From: RGIG990 sp045589455
Lineage (GTDB): Bacteria; Verrucomicrobiota; Kiritimatiellia; RFP12; UBA3636
Direction of reading: 5' to 3'
Assembly: GCA_045589455.1 (NCBI GenBank)
Contig: JAZNPC010000062.1
Location: 1 to 64,000 of the forward strand
Length of the DNA stretch: 64,000 nucleotides
Under the pieces are notes generated by a model that saw nothing but the letters and a program-made list of their open reading frames with translations, was not told the origin of the DNA and ran no database searches. Positions within the stretch are counted from its first letter, which is position 1. Each line of letters begins with the position of its first letter. This document shows, piece by piece, positions 38,298 to 47,887 of this stretch. The translations under genes and the position numbers were made by a program.

Positions 38298-39278
38298 ATG
38301 ATGAAGAAGTTTTTGGCATTTTTTGCATTTGCATTAGCAATCGTTCTTCTTTATATTGTTATACAGAAGGCTGGTGGTATTGTTGCTATTACTTCAGAGC
38401 TTGCTTTTGCATTTTCGCACCAGCCTATATATATTCTATTTGGTATTCTTTTCTTTTCAGTCTCGCTATTTTTAGGTATTACTCGATGGTACATTCTTTT
38501 GAGAAAATTGAATTTAACATTGAGTTATCGAGATTGTATAAGAATTTATGCAATAGGTCATTTTTGTAATATGCTTGGTCCTGGTGCTTTGGGAGGAGAT
38601 GTTGTTAAGGCATCTTGGGTTGCTAAAACAAATCCAACGAAGCGAACAGAATTCGTGACTTCCATAGCAGCAGAACGTCTTATAGGTTTTGTTGCGCTGA
38701 TATTTTTTGTAACCATCATTTGCATTTGTAGTCCATCATTTTTTAGAGCTCATCAAGAGTTAGTCCCATTTAGAAATATGTTTTTTCTTATATTTCTCTT
38801 GGTTGTAGTTTCATTGATAATGTTAGTTGTTATAGATTGGGGTAAATTTGCCAATAGGTTTAAGGGTCGCGAGGGTGGACTACGAGAAAAGATTCTTGGG
38901 GTTGTTGTTCGTTCTTGGGAAACAATGCGAGTATGCTTAACACACCCATGGACAACTGGTAGTGCATTTTTTATATCTATTCTTAACCATTGTGTTGATG
39001 TAATATGTTATTATATTTTAAGTAAGTCTTTGGAGCTATCACTTCAATTTAGCGATTTAATAGTTATTTCACCAATAGCAAATACTATTTCTGCAATACC
39101 AATTACACCAGGTGGTGTTGGTGTTCGTGAGAACATTCTTCAAGAAATGCTTTCAAGTGTTGGTGTATTAGAGGGTGAGTCTGCAGCATTAGGAATATTG
39201 ATGTTTAGTACATTGTTAATTTGGGCAATTGTAGGTGCTTTCGCTGCTCTTACTATGCGATCCCCAAACCGAGGATAA
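38298..39278 (+). CDS. Flippase-like membrane protein (LPG synthase TM region family)
   Basis: Multi-pass membrane protein of the UPF0104/AglD-type family related to the flippase half of lysylphosphatidylglycerol synthase. Family marks include RWYILLRKLNL, GHFCNMLGPGALGGDVVKASW, and near the C-terminus PITPGGVGVRENIL. Length 326 is typical. ATG 38298 (followed by another ATG) is chosen over an upstream frame start at 38247 that would overlap the previous gene. The lipid moved is unknown. Confidence 0.87.
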   Translation: MMKKFLAFFAFALAIVLLYIVIQKAGGIVAITSELAFAFSHQPIYILFGILFFSVSLFLGITRWYILLRKLNLTLSYRDCIRIYAIGHFCNMLGPGALGGDVVKASWVAKTNPTKRTEFVTSIAAERLIGFVALIFFVTIICICSPSFFRAHQELVPFRNMFFLIFLLVVVSLIMLVVIDWGKFANRFKGREGGLREKILGVVVRSWETMRVCLTHPWTTGSAFFISILNHCVDVICYYILSKSLELSLQFSDLIVISPIANTISAIPITPGGVGVRENILQEMLSSVGVLEGESAALGILMFSTLLIWAIVGAFAALTMRSPNRG

Positions 39279-39288
39279 GAGTTTTTCT

Positions 39289-41049
39289 ATGATTTTTAAT
39301 TCAAAAAAAACAATTTTTTTAATCAGTGTTTTAGTCTCTTGTCATTCCTTTGGTGGTGTTCTTGAAGCGTTAGATGAGAGCAAAGCTTCAAGTATATTTG
39401 TTTTTGATCAAACAATATTTAGTAGAAGTACGCCAAATCGATTAATTTGTGCATATAAAGAAGGGGATGATTTGTCTATTCCTTTCAATGAGTTAACCAT
39501 TTCTGAATTGATCAAATTTAAAAGAAATAATGTTAATTAAGTTTGTTATACACCAGAATTCGATACCCTTGCTCCTAGTAACTCACAAAAAAATATTGAA
39601 ATTCAAAGTCAATTGAAGTGGTTAGCATCTTATGGTATGTGTGTATGGGCTGATGTTTTAGAACCAAATCTTTATCCCGCTCAGGCAAAGGATGTTGATG
39701 TTATTAATGATCCCACGTCGAGGGATGCATGGGAAAATGCTGTAGCTAGTTTAGATGAAACTTCTGGTCGTACATTATTTAGTTTGGCACGTGCTTGGGA
39801 TATACGCCTTGAATTTTTGCTAGAGAAAAGAATTATTGCATGGGGAAGCTTCTTCTGTGAATCATCTGGTGTTTGTGTGGCAGATAATCCAATATTTGGT
39901 GTATGGTCATTTGAAAGTACCTGGTTAGACAGAATGTTAGCAGGTGAGTGGAGAGAATTACCTGAATATTTTCAACAAGAATTATTTTCGGAATGGAATA
40001 ATTGGGTGTATAACGAGGTTGTTCAATCAACAACAGAATTTAAAAATAAGTATGAGTTTGTTGTTGATGGTGAATCTGTTGAAAATTCTACTCTTAAATT
40101 AATTGTAATTGATAATGATTCTTCAGAAAGCGATAACTGGATAACTATACCTCAAGAGCAGAAGGAAGATTTTGAAACCTCGGCTCGATATAGTCTTCAA
40201 CGAGAATTTTTTGTTCAACTTTATCTAAACCATATAAGTCGTATTAAATCTAGATTTTATGAGTTGGGTTCTGTTTCTCGTGATGCACCTTATTTTATTA
40301 CAATGAGTGCTAAAGATAATGCTCATTTGCAACTTACTGATATTTACTTTGGCTCAGCACATAGACCATATGTTTCTCGTTATTTAGGGCCTGATGAGGA
40401 AAATCGGGATGGGACTTTCTCTTTAGGTATGAAACATTTTTATGATAATACGGAGTTTAATAATGCTAGCATTATAATGGTACCTATGTCAGTATTTGAA
40501 ACAACTACTCCATACAATCTTGGTATAATGCATGCTGCTTTTTCTATATATCCATCAGCTATTGAAAGGTTCAATTTGAATCAACATAAAATATCTTATA
40601 TTGAAAAGGAATGTGTTTTTACTTTTGGTTCATCAGAAACAAACATAATTGATGGTATAGAATTTGTAATTCGAGATAGATCGATAAGTCAGTATGTTAC
40701 AAATAATGTCAATGGTGTTGAGGTCGTTTCAATACAAGAGCCAGATAATAGCGGTTTTGAAATGACAATGAGATATATAAAAATAGAGCATACTGTTGAT
40801 GATTATTCAATAAATCAAACATATATATTTCTAGATTATGATCAAAGTCTTGCTGAATTTACACAATTTCATATTTTTTCAGACAAGTTATCCAATTATT
40901 CGCTATTAGCAGAGAAACAGGATAAGAATCACACTACATTAGAGTATGAATTTGACCATAGAGGTGCCATAAAGTTATCATTAAAACCTGGTTTTATGAT
41001 GTTTTTTATAGAAGAACCTTCAAATGAAATTCTCATTCGGTTTGAGTGA
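39289..41049 (+). pseudogene. Hypothetical exported protein gene split by one in-frame TAA
   Basis: From ATG 39289 a signal-peptide-like start (FLISVLVSCHSFGG) reads to TAA at 39538-39540. The same frame then stays open without interruption to TGA at 41049, giving about 585 codons in all. The downstream part (502 codons from 39541) has no ribosome binding site or plausible start near the stop, so it reads as the body of one interrupted protein. A single base change (for example CAA, GAA or AAA to TAA) would explain it. It could be a true nonsense mutation, a sequencing error, or read through. The product is unrecognised: mixed alpha/beta, no membrane segment after the signal. GAGGA lies 13 bases upstream of the ATG. 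Confidence 0.75.
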
Positions 41050-41065
41050 TTGTTAGAGGATATTT

Positions 41066-41377
41066 ATGCAAAAAGATTTTATAGTTTCATCGGGAGAAAA
41101 TGCTTGCAGAATTAGCATACACGCAGTGCCTCGTGCATCTAAGACCGAGGTATGTGGTATGCAGGGTAATGCATTAAAGCTTCGCCTTCAAGCGCCACCA
41201 GTGGATGGTAAAGCAAATAAGGCTATCAGCAAGTATTTGGCTGAGCTTTTGGATGTTCCTGCTCGCAATGTTTCTATTGTCGTAGGAGACACAGGACGAG
41301 AGAAGATATTTCAGGTTGTCGGCATTACAGCAGATGCTGCAAAAGCAAAAATTGAGGCTTTGCTTAAAAAGAATTAG
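41066..41377 (+). CDS. DUF167 (YggU) family protein
   Basis: A 103-residue protein with the full family core: AVPRASKTEV, LKLRLQAPPVDGKANKAISKYLAELL and VSIVVGDTGREKIFQV. Widespread and cytosolic, of unknown biochemical role. AGAGGA precedes ATG 41066. It lies 16 bases after the interrupted gene and 7 bases before the next, so it is part of the same run. Confidence 0.93.
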   Translation: MQKDFIVSSGENACRISIHAVPRASKTEVCGMQGNALKLRLQAPPVDGKANKAISKYLAELLDVPARNVSIVVGDTGREKIFQVVGITADAAKAKIEALLKKN

Positions 41378-41384
41378 GTGTTAA

Positions 41385-41936
41385 ATGGATATCCTTGCAC
41401 AAATAATTGGCATTGTTGCCATGGTAATCACATGTTTGTCTTTTCAATGTAAGGAAAAGAAGAATGTTTTATTATTTCAGTTAATTGGTTCAGCCTTTTT
41501 TACGATTAATTTCTTTATGCTTGGCGCATATTCTGGGGCACTATTAAATGCAATAGGAATTTTTCGTGCGATTGTATTTATAAACGAGAAAACCTTTAAC
41601 CCTAAGCATCCAGTATGGTTTGTTGTTTTTTGTATAATCTTTTTGCTTTCTTATTCAACTGTATTTTTATTATTCGGCAAGCCATTTGTTTTAAAGAATA
41701 TCATTGTTGAATTATTGCCTGTAATTGCAATGGTTGCTTCAACAATTAGCTTCCGCTATTCTGATGCAAAGACAGTGCGTTTATATGGATTAATTAGCTC
41801 ACCACTATGGCTAAGCTATAATATTATATCCTTCTCAATTGGTGCAATCATTTGCGAAATTCTTAACCTATTTTCAATTGTGATAGGTATTATTCGCCAT
41901 GATTTACCAAAACAACGACAGACCAAAATTAGATAG
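41385..41936 (+). CDS. YgjV-like inner membrane protein
   Basis: Small multi-pass membrane protein resembling the YgjV family: an opening AQIIGIVAMVITCLSFQ followed by LLFQLIGSAFFTINFFMLGAYSGALLNAIG and a 'RNIVF.NEK'-like loop (RAIVFINEKTF). Five to six helices in 183 residues. No function is established for the family. It is the last gene of the run that begins at bamA. Confidence 0.8.
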   Translation: MDILAQIIGIVAMVITCLSFQCKEKKNVLLFQLIGSAFFTINFFMLGAYSGALLNAIGIFRAIVFINEKTFNPKHPVWFVVFCIIFLLSYSTVFLLFGKPFVLKNIIVELLPVIAMVASTISFRYSDAKTVRLYGLISSPLWLSYNIISFSIGAIICEILNLFSIVIGIIRHDLPKQRQTKIR

Positions 41937-42086
41937 TTAGATGTTGAATTTAGGTAAGCGGTTAGGATTAAGAAGTAGAAGGTTTGGTATATACGTGTGC
42001 TTTCAGTGATTGCTTCTGCACCACTAAAATAAAATATTTGTTTAAAATTTTTAGAGGGTAGAATATTTTTCTTTAAATCTTTAAAT

Positions 42087-43694
42087 AGTGCCTGCCCATT
42101 AAAATATAAATAACTTTATCATAATGACATAGTTATGTAAATTTTGCTATAATATGCAAACAAAAACTGGGGTATCTTAAAAAAGTTTGCATTTTATAGT
42201 GAGATAACTTATGTATAAAGAAAATACTTTAACTCAAATGACAATTGAAGACTTCAATCAGTCTTGTGGAACTCAACTATCTCCAGACAATCGTTGGGTT
42301 GTATTGGCTCACAGAATTGACTGGGATTTCATTGAAAAAAGATATAAAGAATTGTTTCCTTCTAAAAAAGGTAGACCTGCAATTAATAGTAGAATGGGAC
42401 TAGCTGCTTTAATCATACAAATGAAAGAGAAATGCAGCGACAGAGAACTAGAAAGAAAAATAGTCGAATGTCCTTATTATCAATACTTTATGGGGTTAAA
42501 AAATTTCCAGAGTAAACCACCACTACGTCATGGTGTTCTTCCTGAATTAAGAAAGCGTTTTAGTATGGAATTTGTAGCTGAAATAAACGAAAAATTACTA
42601 CAAGATTCAACTCCAACTAATGAGCATATAAATGACAAACCTGATACACCAACAGAAAATGGAAATCTAGGAGATTTAATACTGGATGCTAGCTGTAGTC
42701 CAGCAAATATTAGTTATCCACAAGACTTTGCACTTTTAAATGAGGGAAGAGAAAAATTAGAAGACTTTATTGATTATTTGTATAAAAATTCGCGTGACAC
42801 GTTAAAGCCACGAACATATAGAAAAACTCTTCGAAAAGAGTTCCTCTCAGTATCAAAATCAAAGAAGAAAACCACAAAGAAGATTCGTTCGTTGATTCAT
42901 AAGTTGCTTTGTGCTATAAACAGAAATTTAAAATATATAGATGACTATCTTGATCGTGGGCTTACACTAAAAAACAAGCAATGTTATGATTTATTAGATA
43001 CAATTCGCTTATTGTATTCACAACAAAGAGAGATGTTTGAGACTAACAATCATAGCATTCCGAATCGCATTGTAAGCATTAGTCAGCCTCATATTCGACC
43101 AATAGTAAGAGGCAAGGCTAAGGCTCCTGTAGAATTTGGAGTTAAATACCAAGTTTCGATTAACGAAAAAGGTCATGCTCGATTAGACACTACATCTTTT
43201 GAACCATTTAACGAAGGCAAAACATTAATAGATGCCACTGAACAATATAAAGCAATTACTGGGCATTATCCTAAAGGGTTGCTTGCTGATAAATTTTATC
43301 AGACAAAGGAGAATCGTGCATATTGCGAAGAGCATGGAATAAAACTTTCCGGAAGAGGGCCTGGTCGACCATCTTGTGATTCAAAAATCAATTATAAAAT
43401 AAAGAAAGAGAACCGTCAGTGCGAAATTGACCGTCAAGAAGTAGAACGTTTCTTTAGTTTGGGCAAGCGTTGCTATAGAGCAGCATTGATTACAACCAAA
43501 TTATCAGAAACAACATTAGCAAGAATATCACTTTGCGTACTTGTTGCTAATTTATTCGGCACAAGCCATTCTTTTTTTGCTTATTATTTTGCAGAGCCGA
43601 GAGAAGATCTTGATCGAATTTCGTTGCTAACACTCGAAGATTAGTATAAAATAAAAAACGTCTTTTAAAAATTAGGTTTTATTGGGCAGACACT
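42087..43694 (+). mobile_element. Complete insertion sequence with 4-bp target duplication
   Basis: The terminal inverted repeats are TAGTGCCTGCCCATTAAAA (42086-42104) and, at the other end, 43677-43695, matching at 17 of 19 positions when reversed. Taking the element as 42087-43694 (1608 bp), the flanks are AAAT on both sides (42083-42086 and 43695-43698), a 4-bp target-site duplication. One transposase gene fills it. The intact frame, ends and duplication point to a recent, possibly active insertion. Confidence 0.85.
42211..43644 (+). CDS. DDE transposase, IS5/IS1182-like
   Basis: 477 residues. The N-terminal DUF772-type domain contains GRPAINSRMGLAALIIQ and the following helical segment. 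The catalytic triad can be placed: Asp in LILDASCSP, Asp in GLLADKFYQTKENR and Glu in DRQEVERFFSLGKRCY. The frame is intact. It lies inside the terminal repeats of the element, which confirms the assignment. The precise subgroup (IS5 versus IS1182) would need comparison with ISfinder. Confidence 0.88.
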   Translation: MYKENTLTQMTIEDFNQSCGTQLSPDNRWVVLAHRIDWDFIEKRYKELFPSKKGRPAINSRMGLAALIIQMKEKCSDRELERKIVECPYYQYFMGLKNFQSKPPLRHGVLPELRKRFSMEFVAEINEKLLQDSTPTNEHINDKPDTPTENGNLGDLILDASCSPANISYPQDFALLNEGREKLEDFIDYLYKNSRDTLKPRTYRKTLRKEFLSVSKSKKKTTKKIRSLIHKLLCAINRNLKYIDDYLDRGLTLKNKQCYDLLDTIRLLYSQQREMFETNNHSIPNRIVSISQPHIRPIVRGKAKAPVEFGVKYQVSINEKGHARLDTTSFEPFNEGKTLIDATEQYKAITGHYPKGLLADKFYQTKENRAYCEEHGIKLSGRGPGRPSCDSKINYKIKKENRQCEIDRQEVERFFSLGKRCYRAALITTKLSETTLARISLCVLVANLFGTSHSFFAYYFAEPREDLDRISLLTLED

Positions 43695-43767
43695 AAATAA
43701 GTTTTGTAAAATGGTGAAGCAATTGTAAATTCATATTTGTACAATATTAGTAATAGGAAAGAGTAAA

Positions 43768-44394
43768 ATGAGTGATAAGCTAGAAGATAATCCAGTTTTT
43801 CAAGTTTTGGGATTTATTGTTATTGTAGCCATTGTGGGCTATAATATTTATGCTTGCAGTTACAATAATAGAATCGAAGATGCAGAAGAATTGTTTAATA
43901 GAGGAGATTATGAAGAAGCACGAGAGATATTTATAGATTTTGCGAATGATGGTGATTCAAACGCTCAATTTAATGTTGGTGTATGTTATTATAATGAAGG
44001 AAATTATAGTGCGGCCGTAAACTGGTTTCGTAAGTCCGCCGAGCAGGGTAATGCTCATGCTCAATTTAATTTGGGTTCTTGCTATGCCAAAGGTCTAGGC
44101 GTTTCACAAAGTTACACTGAAGCCGTGAAGTGGTATCGCAAGGCCGCCGAGCAGGGCGATGCTGCCTATGCCATTGGTCAAGGAGGAGTGGCTGATGCAA
44201 TGCATAATTTAGGTTGCTGTTACGCTATGGGTTTAGGCGTTTCAAGAGATTTGGAAAAGGCAAAAGATTGGCTATGTAGGGCGACGCTTAGAGGGCATCC
44301 ACAATCCAGAGAGCTATATAATTCGATAAATGATTTAGAACAATATGAAGATGATTTAGATATTAGCATAGAAGATTTTGCCCCTATTTATTGA
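43768..44394 (+). CDS. Membrane-anchored Sel1-repeat protein
   Basis: One transmembrane helix at ~11-30 is followed by Sel1/TPR-type helical repeats: AQFNVGVCYYNEGNYSAAVNWFRKSAEQGNAHAQFNLGSCYAKGLGV and two further units to ~185. An acidic tail ends the protein. Sel1 repeats mediate protein contacts. The neighbouring IS sits just upstream and may have separated the gene from its former promoter or operon. Partners unknown. Confidence 0.85.
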   Translation: MSDKLEDNPVFQVLGFIVIVAIVGYNIYACSYNNRIEDAEELFNRGDYEEAREIFIDFANDGDSNAQFNVGVCYYNEGNYSAAVNWFRKSAEQGNAHAQFNLGSCYAKGLGVSQSYTEAVKWYRKAAEQGDAAYAIGQGGVADAMHNLGCCYAMGLGVSRDLEKAKDWLCRATLRGHPQSRELYNSINDLEQYEDDLDISIEDFAPIY

Positions 44395-44711
44395 TTAGAA
44401 TAAATATTACAAAACTAATAAGATAAGAGCAGGACTAATGGGGAAATGGATTCGCCCGTAGAGCGCAACTGCGGCAATAATGCCACAGCACGGAACAAAT
44501 CTTGGTGCATCCAGCACACTAGCGCTTTGAGTTTGCCTTGTTGCTTCAATAGTTAAAGCAACGAGGAAGGCAACTCACAAGCGGTAGTGTTTGAATCGTG
44601 CAGCACACAAGGCACCACGCACACCGCAGCATCCGCACAAATCTAGTAAATCCTTTCAAAAAACTTCGCCTGCCATCACTAGCGCTCCCATGCGCTGCAT
44701 GGGGCTATGTC
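44395..44711. other. Intergenic region between convergent genes
   Basis: No gene. It holds the palindromic element at 44516-44590 and a 7-bp hairpin (44687-44703, loop GCT) just beyond the stop of the minus-strand glycosidase, without a T-run. Confidence 0.6.
44516..44590. repeat. Palindromic intergenic element, copy A
   Basis: A 75-nt imperfect palindrome bounded by ACACTAGCGCTT and its inverted counterpart AAGCGGTAGTGT. Inner paired blocks are GTTTGCCTT/AAGGCAACT and GTTGCTT/AAAGCAAC. Copies B (50609-50675) and C (51070-51144) share the ends and the fold but differ in arm sequence. Confidence 0.8.
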
Positions 44712-47700
44712 TTACTTGACCTTAACGATTGTTAAGTCGCTCAATATGCCTATTGGCTGGTATTCACGGATATTTGTTTTGTGGCGCTTCATCTCGCCAG
44801 GACCATACCATATTGTCTTAGCTGTATTTTCATAGTAGAATGGGCCAAGAAGGTTTCTTCTATTGCCATAAACAGTAATGTCGATTACATTCTTCTTGCC
44901 CTTTTCTAGCTCAACAATTGCTTCGTATGGTGGCCATGGAACAAATGTTCCCTCTGAACCATTAACGCCTACACGTAGAGCAAAGCCCTTCCATTCGCCT
45001 AGCTTTAGCTTATATGTGCCACCAGCCTTGCATAGCTCTGATGGAACTGGAATGTGATATGTCAAATTGCCTGTGTATTGGAGCAAACCTTGCTTTGACC
45101 AATCACCAATGCTTAGCTTTTTGACTGGTTTTACAATTTGACCTTGTAGATTTACTCCGAAATTTCCTTGGATGTACATTGCCTCAATAGATGAGCACTT
45201 GTCATTGAAGTCTCCATAAATTGTAATTGTGTTCTTACCCTTTACGAAATGCTCCTTTGGAAGTACAAATTGCTTTACACATGGATCCATGAAGTATCCA
45301 ATTGATTTTCGGCTTATGGCTTTGCCATTTATCTTTACCTTAAATATCTCAGATTGCTCGTAAGAAATTATGCAATCTTCAGCTGGGGTGCTCTTGCATT
45401 CAAAATCAAAGTTGGCACTGAAGCTGCAGCTCTTTGATGGTGGGTCCTCACGTGTTACCCAAGGCTGGCACATTCCTCCGCCAAATGGACGAAGCCCAAT
45501 CTCTGCACGCAATTTATCAGCAAAGTTTAGAACAAAAATCTCTTCGTTTGTTGTTTTGCCGTTGATTGTGTAGCTGGAGATGTGGTCTAGTGCTATTGCA
45601 TTCGGCTCATCTGTTGTAAAGGAAAGCTTTTCTGTTGGAAGTGTCTTTTCTTCGCCCTTACATTCCTTATAATCTTTTTGTTCTACAAGAACATCGGCAT
45701 CAGGTTTTGTCTCTGTGATGAAGAATAGATGTGAGGATAGACGGAGTAGAGGAGCATCAAACTTGTATGTGCCATCCTCATAACGGTAGTTTATCTTTGT
45801 GATTTTCCCGCTCTCTGGATTTAACTCATAAACATCACCTGATTTTTCATGCTTTAAAGCCACCTTTGCCTTTGGATAAGCTAAATGCCTGTCACGTACC
45901 TTCTCTTGGTTTGTAATGTTTTCTGCATCAGTAAAGCCTGATGATGTGTTGCAGATAAATAGTGCAGTGCCGTCTTCTCTCTCATTGAGAAGATATAAAG
46001 CAGGTGCTATTTCGCCATTCTTATCGTAAATAGAGATGCGACGATGCTTTTTGCCAACGCTGTCAGCTAGCTTAGCAACACTTGTCTTTGTGAATAGCTT
46101 ATAGGCAGCTGCTGCCTTTTTGGATGGCTTTCCATCAATGTATTCAGGAATCTTGTTTATGTAATAGACGCTGCCACCTTTTTTAGCAAACTCACTTAGT
46201 AGCTTTAAGGTTGTGCTTCTAATGGTCGTAAGCTCAGGAATTACAACAGCCTTATAGCTTGCCTGACCAATATGCAGTACTTCCTTTTCAACGCTATAGT
46301 GGCGAGCCATGATGTCCTCATCGCCATAGTCAAATGCTAGGTTTGCTCCAAGCAGGCTATTGCGAGTGGAGATAAGCATATTGTCAAGAGCAAGATTTGA
46401 CTTACTTGTGTCGTGCTGGAAGTGGTCCTTAATTCCCCACATTGACTCAACTGGGTGAACAACAAGAATATCAATCTGCTCCTTGCCATTATACATCAAT
46501 GCACCAATTCTTGCGTATGTATCTTCAATCATTTTGTATTGCTTGTACCATGGGGATTGAATAAAGATACTTGCAGGATAGTCACGCTTGTTCTCTCCAA
46601 GCATTGTGTACCACACAAGATGGTGGCAGCGTAGTGTAATGCCAAGAGCAAGCTGCCAATCTGCTAGTGCTTTATGGCCCTCTGCAGGGAAATCCCAGCC
46701 AGTGCAACCATAGGTCTCTGTAATGCGATGGCGGTAGCCCATTTGGCGAGCAACTGAGCAGCACTGTATTGCTGTATCGTATACTTGCCAAGCCTCTGTC
46801 AATAAATCCATTCCAGGTAGTTGCATATATTCGTAGCAACGCATTGTTGAACCCACCTGACGTGTTTGCTTGGAAAGAGTATCCTCTTCAAGCATGTGTC
46901 CAGTAAGCTTTATGTTATGCTCCTTACACCAGTCTCCAATCTGCTTTACAAAGTTTTTTGTGAAGAGATTTGTTACGGTTTTATAATAATCATATCGGTA
47001 TGAGTAAAACTTTTTGCCCTGTACATTTAATAAAATTTCAGGAAGTGCTTTTACAACATCATAGCCATTGTCTTCTTCGAAATACTTCTCAAAACCATCT
47101 GTCCATGGAACACCACAGAAGTTTGGCTCATCAAAGAAAATGCCAGGAATTGCTTTGCCAAAATCTTTCCCAAATCTCTCAAAGTATTCTTTGTGAGTTA
47201 TGTTTATAAAATATGCAACCGCCTCTTTGTTTAGCACATCAATATATGTTGCATCATTATACCAAGTGTTTGGAGTTTGAAATATTCTAAAGAAGCAGAG
47301 TAGAATCTCATCTTTTGCTAATTTTGCTTTTGATGGGTCGCTCACACGGCGATATTTTTTTATGCCGGAGACAAGATTTGGATTCTTTCTGAAAAGCCAA
47401 GAAACACCAAACTCTGCAGCTTCATTCCCAATAACCTCTTTTTTATTTACTGGAACAACAGCATAGTATGCAAGTATTTCATGTTCTGGTAGGGATGCGG
47501 GGTGCTTTTCATCATAGAAGCACCAATTTATAGCAGAGCAGCGATAGCGAGGGTTGTCTCGAGTTACAAAGCCACCAGCAGCACCACTTGGCCAGCGATC
47601 CTCATCGTATAGCCAAGCATCCATGCCAAGCTTCTTTGCCTCGTCGATGCAATCCTTGATTCTATCAAACCATTCATCTGAAAGGTATGGAACATTCATT

Positions 47701-47864
47701 CCCACGCGTGAGTGCATAAAGAAACCACCAAAGCCCATTTCCTTCATGGCAGCGATTTCTTCTTTTACGCCCTTCTTTGTTATAATTGAATTCCAAGCCC
47801 AGAATGGTGCTGCTCGAAGTGAATTTGCAGGGGATGCAAAGCTTTTAAAAGAATTTTTTGTCAT
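44712..47864 (-). CDS. GH106-like glycoside hydrolase (alpha-L-rhamnosidase type)
   Basis: A 1050-residue enzyme whose N-terminal ~450 residues match the GH106-type catalytic barrel: PFWAWN, MKEMGFGGFFMHSRVGM, LGMDAWLYDEDRWPSGAAGG, and IFFDEPNF with a candidate catalytic Glu. A beta-rich accessory region follows, then a C-terminal galactose-binding-like domain. GH106 enzymes release L-rhamnose from pectin, flavonoid or bacterial glycans. No signal peptide is present, so it would act on imported oligosaccharides. AAGGAA precedes the ATG. The M14 peptidase gene lies 23 bases upstream, in an operon. Substrate specificity is inferred from family only. Confidence 0.8.
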   Translation of the reverse strand: MTKNSFKSFASPANSLRAAPFWAWNSIITKKGVKEEIAAMKEMGFGGFFMHSRVGMNVPYLSDEWFDRIKDCIDEAKKLGMDAWLYDEDRWPSGAAGGFVTRDNPRYRCSAINWCFYDEKHPASLPEHEILAYYAVVPVNKKEVIGNEAAEFGVSWLFRKNPNLVSGIKKYRRVSDPSKAKLAKDEILLCFFRIFQTPNTWYNDATYIDVLNKEAVAYFINITHKEYFERFGKDFGKAIPGIFFDEPNFCGVPWTDGFEKYFEEDNGYDVVKALPEILLNVQGKKFYSYRYDYYKTVTNLFTKNFVKQIGDWCKEHNIKLTGHMLEEDTLSKQTRQVGSTMRCYEYMQLPGMDLLTEAWQVYDTAIQCCSVARQMGYRHRITETYGCTGWDFPAEGHKALADWQLALGITLRCHHLVWYTMLGENKRDYPASIFIQSPWYKQYKMIEDTYARIGALMYNGKEQIDILVVHPVESMWGIKDHFQHDTSKSNLALDNMLISTRNSLLGANLAFDYGDEDIMARHYSVEKEVLHIGQASYKAVVIPELTTIRSTTLKLLSEFAKKGGSVYYINKIPEYIDGKPSKKAAAAYKLFTKTSVAKLADSVGKKHRRISIYDKNGEIAPALYLLNEREDGTALFICNTSSGFTDAENITNQEKVRDRHLAYPKAKVALKHEKSGDVYELNPESGKITKINYRYEDGTYKFDAPLLRLSSHLFFITETKPDADVLVEQKDYKECKGEEKTLPTEKLSFTTDEPNAIALDHISSYTINGKTTNEEIFVLNFADKLRAEIGLRPFGGGMCQPWVTREDPPSKSCSFSANFDFECKSTPAEDCIISYEQSEIFKVKINGKAISRKSIGYFMDPCVKQFVLPKEHFVKGKNTITIYGDFNDKCSSIEAMYIQGNFGVNLQGQIVKPVKKLSIGDWSKQGLLQYTGNLTYHIPVPSELCKAGGTYKLKLGEWKGFALRVGVNGSEGTFVPWPPYEAIVELEKGKKNVIDITVYGNRRNLLGPFYYENTAKTIWYGPGEMKRHKTNIREYQPIGILSDLTIVKVK

Positions 47865-47887
47865 AGTGGTTCCTTTTTTTTAGAAGT

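Noticed and set aside
39538..39540. Recoded stop (selenocysteine or pyrrolysine)
   Set aside because: The codon is TAA, not TGA or TAG, and no insertion hairpin is apparent downstream.
44687..44703. Hairpin as terminator of the GH106-like gene
   Set aside because: A 7-bp stem is clear but there is no T-run in the minus-strand direction, so termination is not supported.
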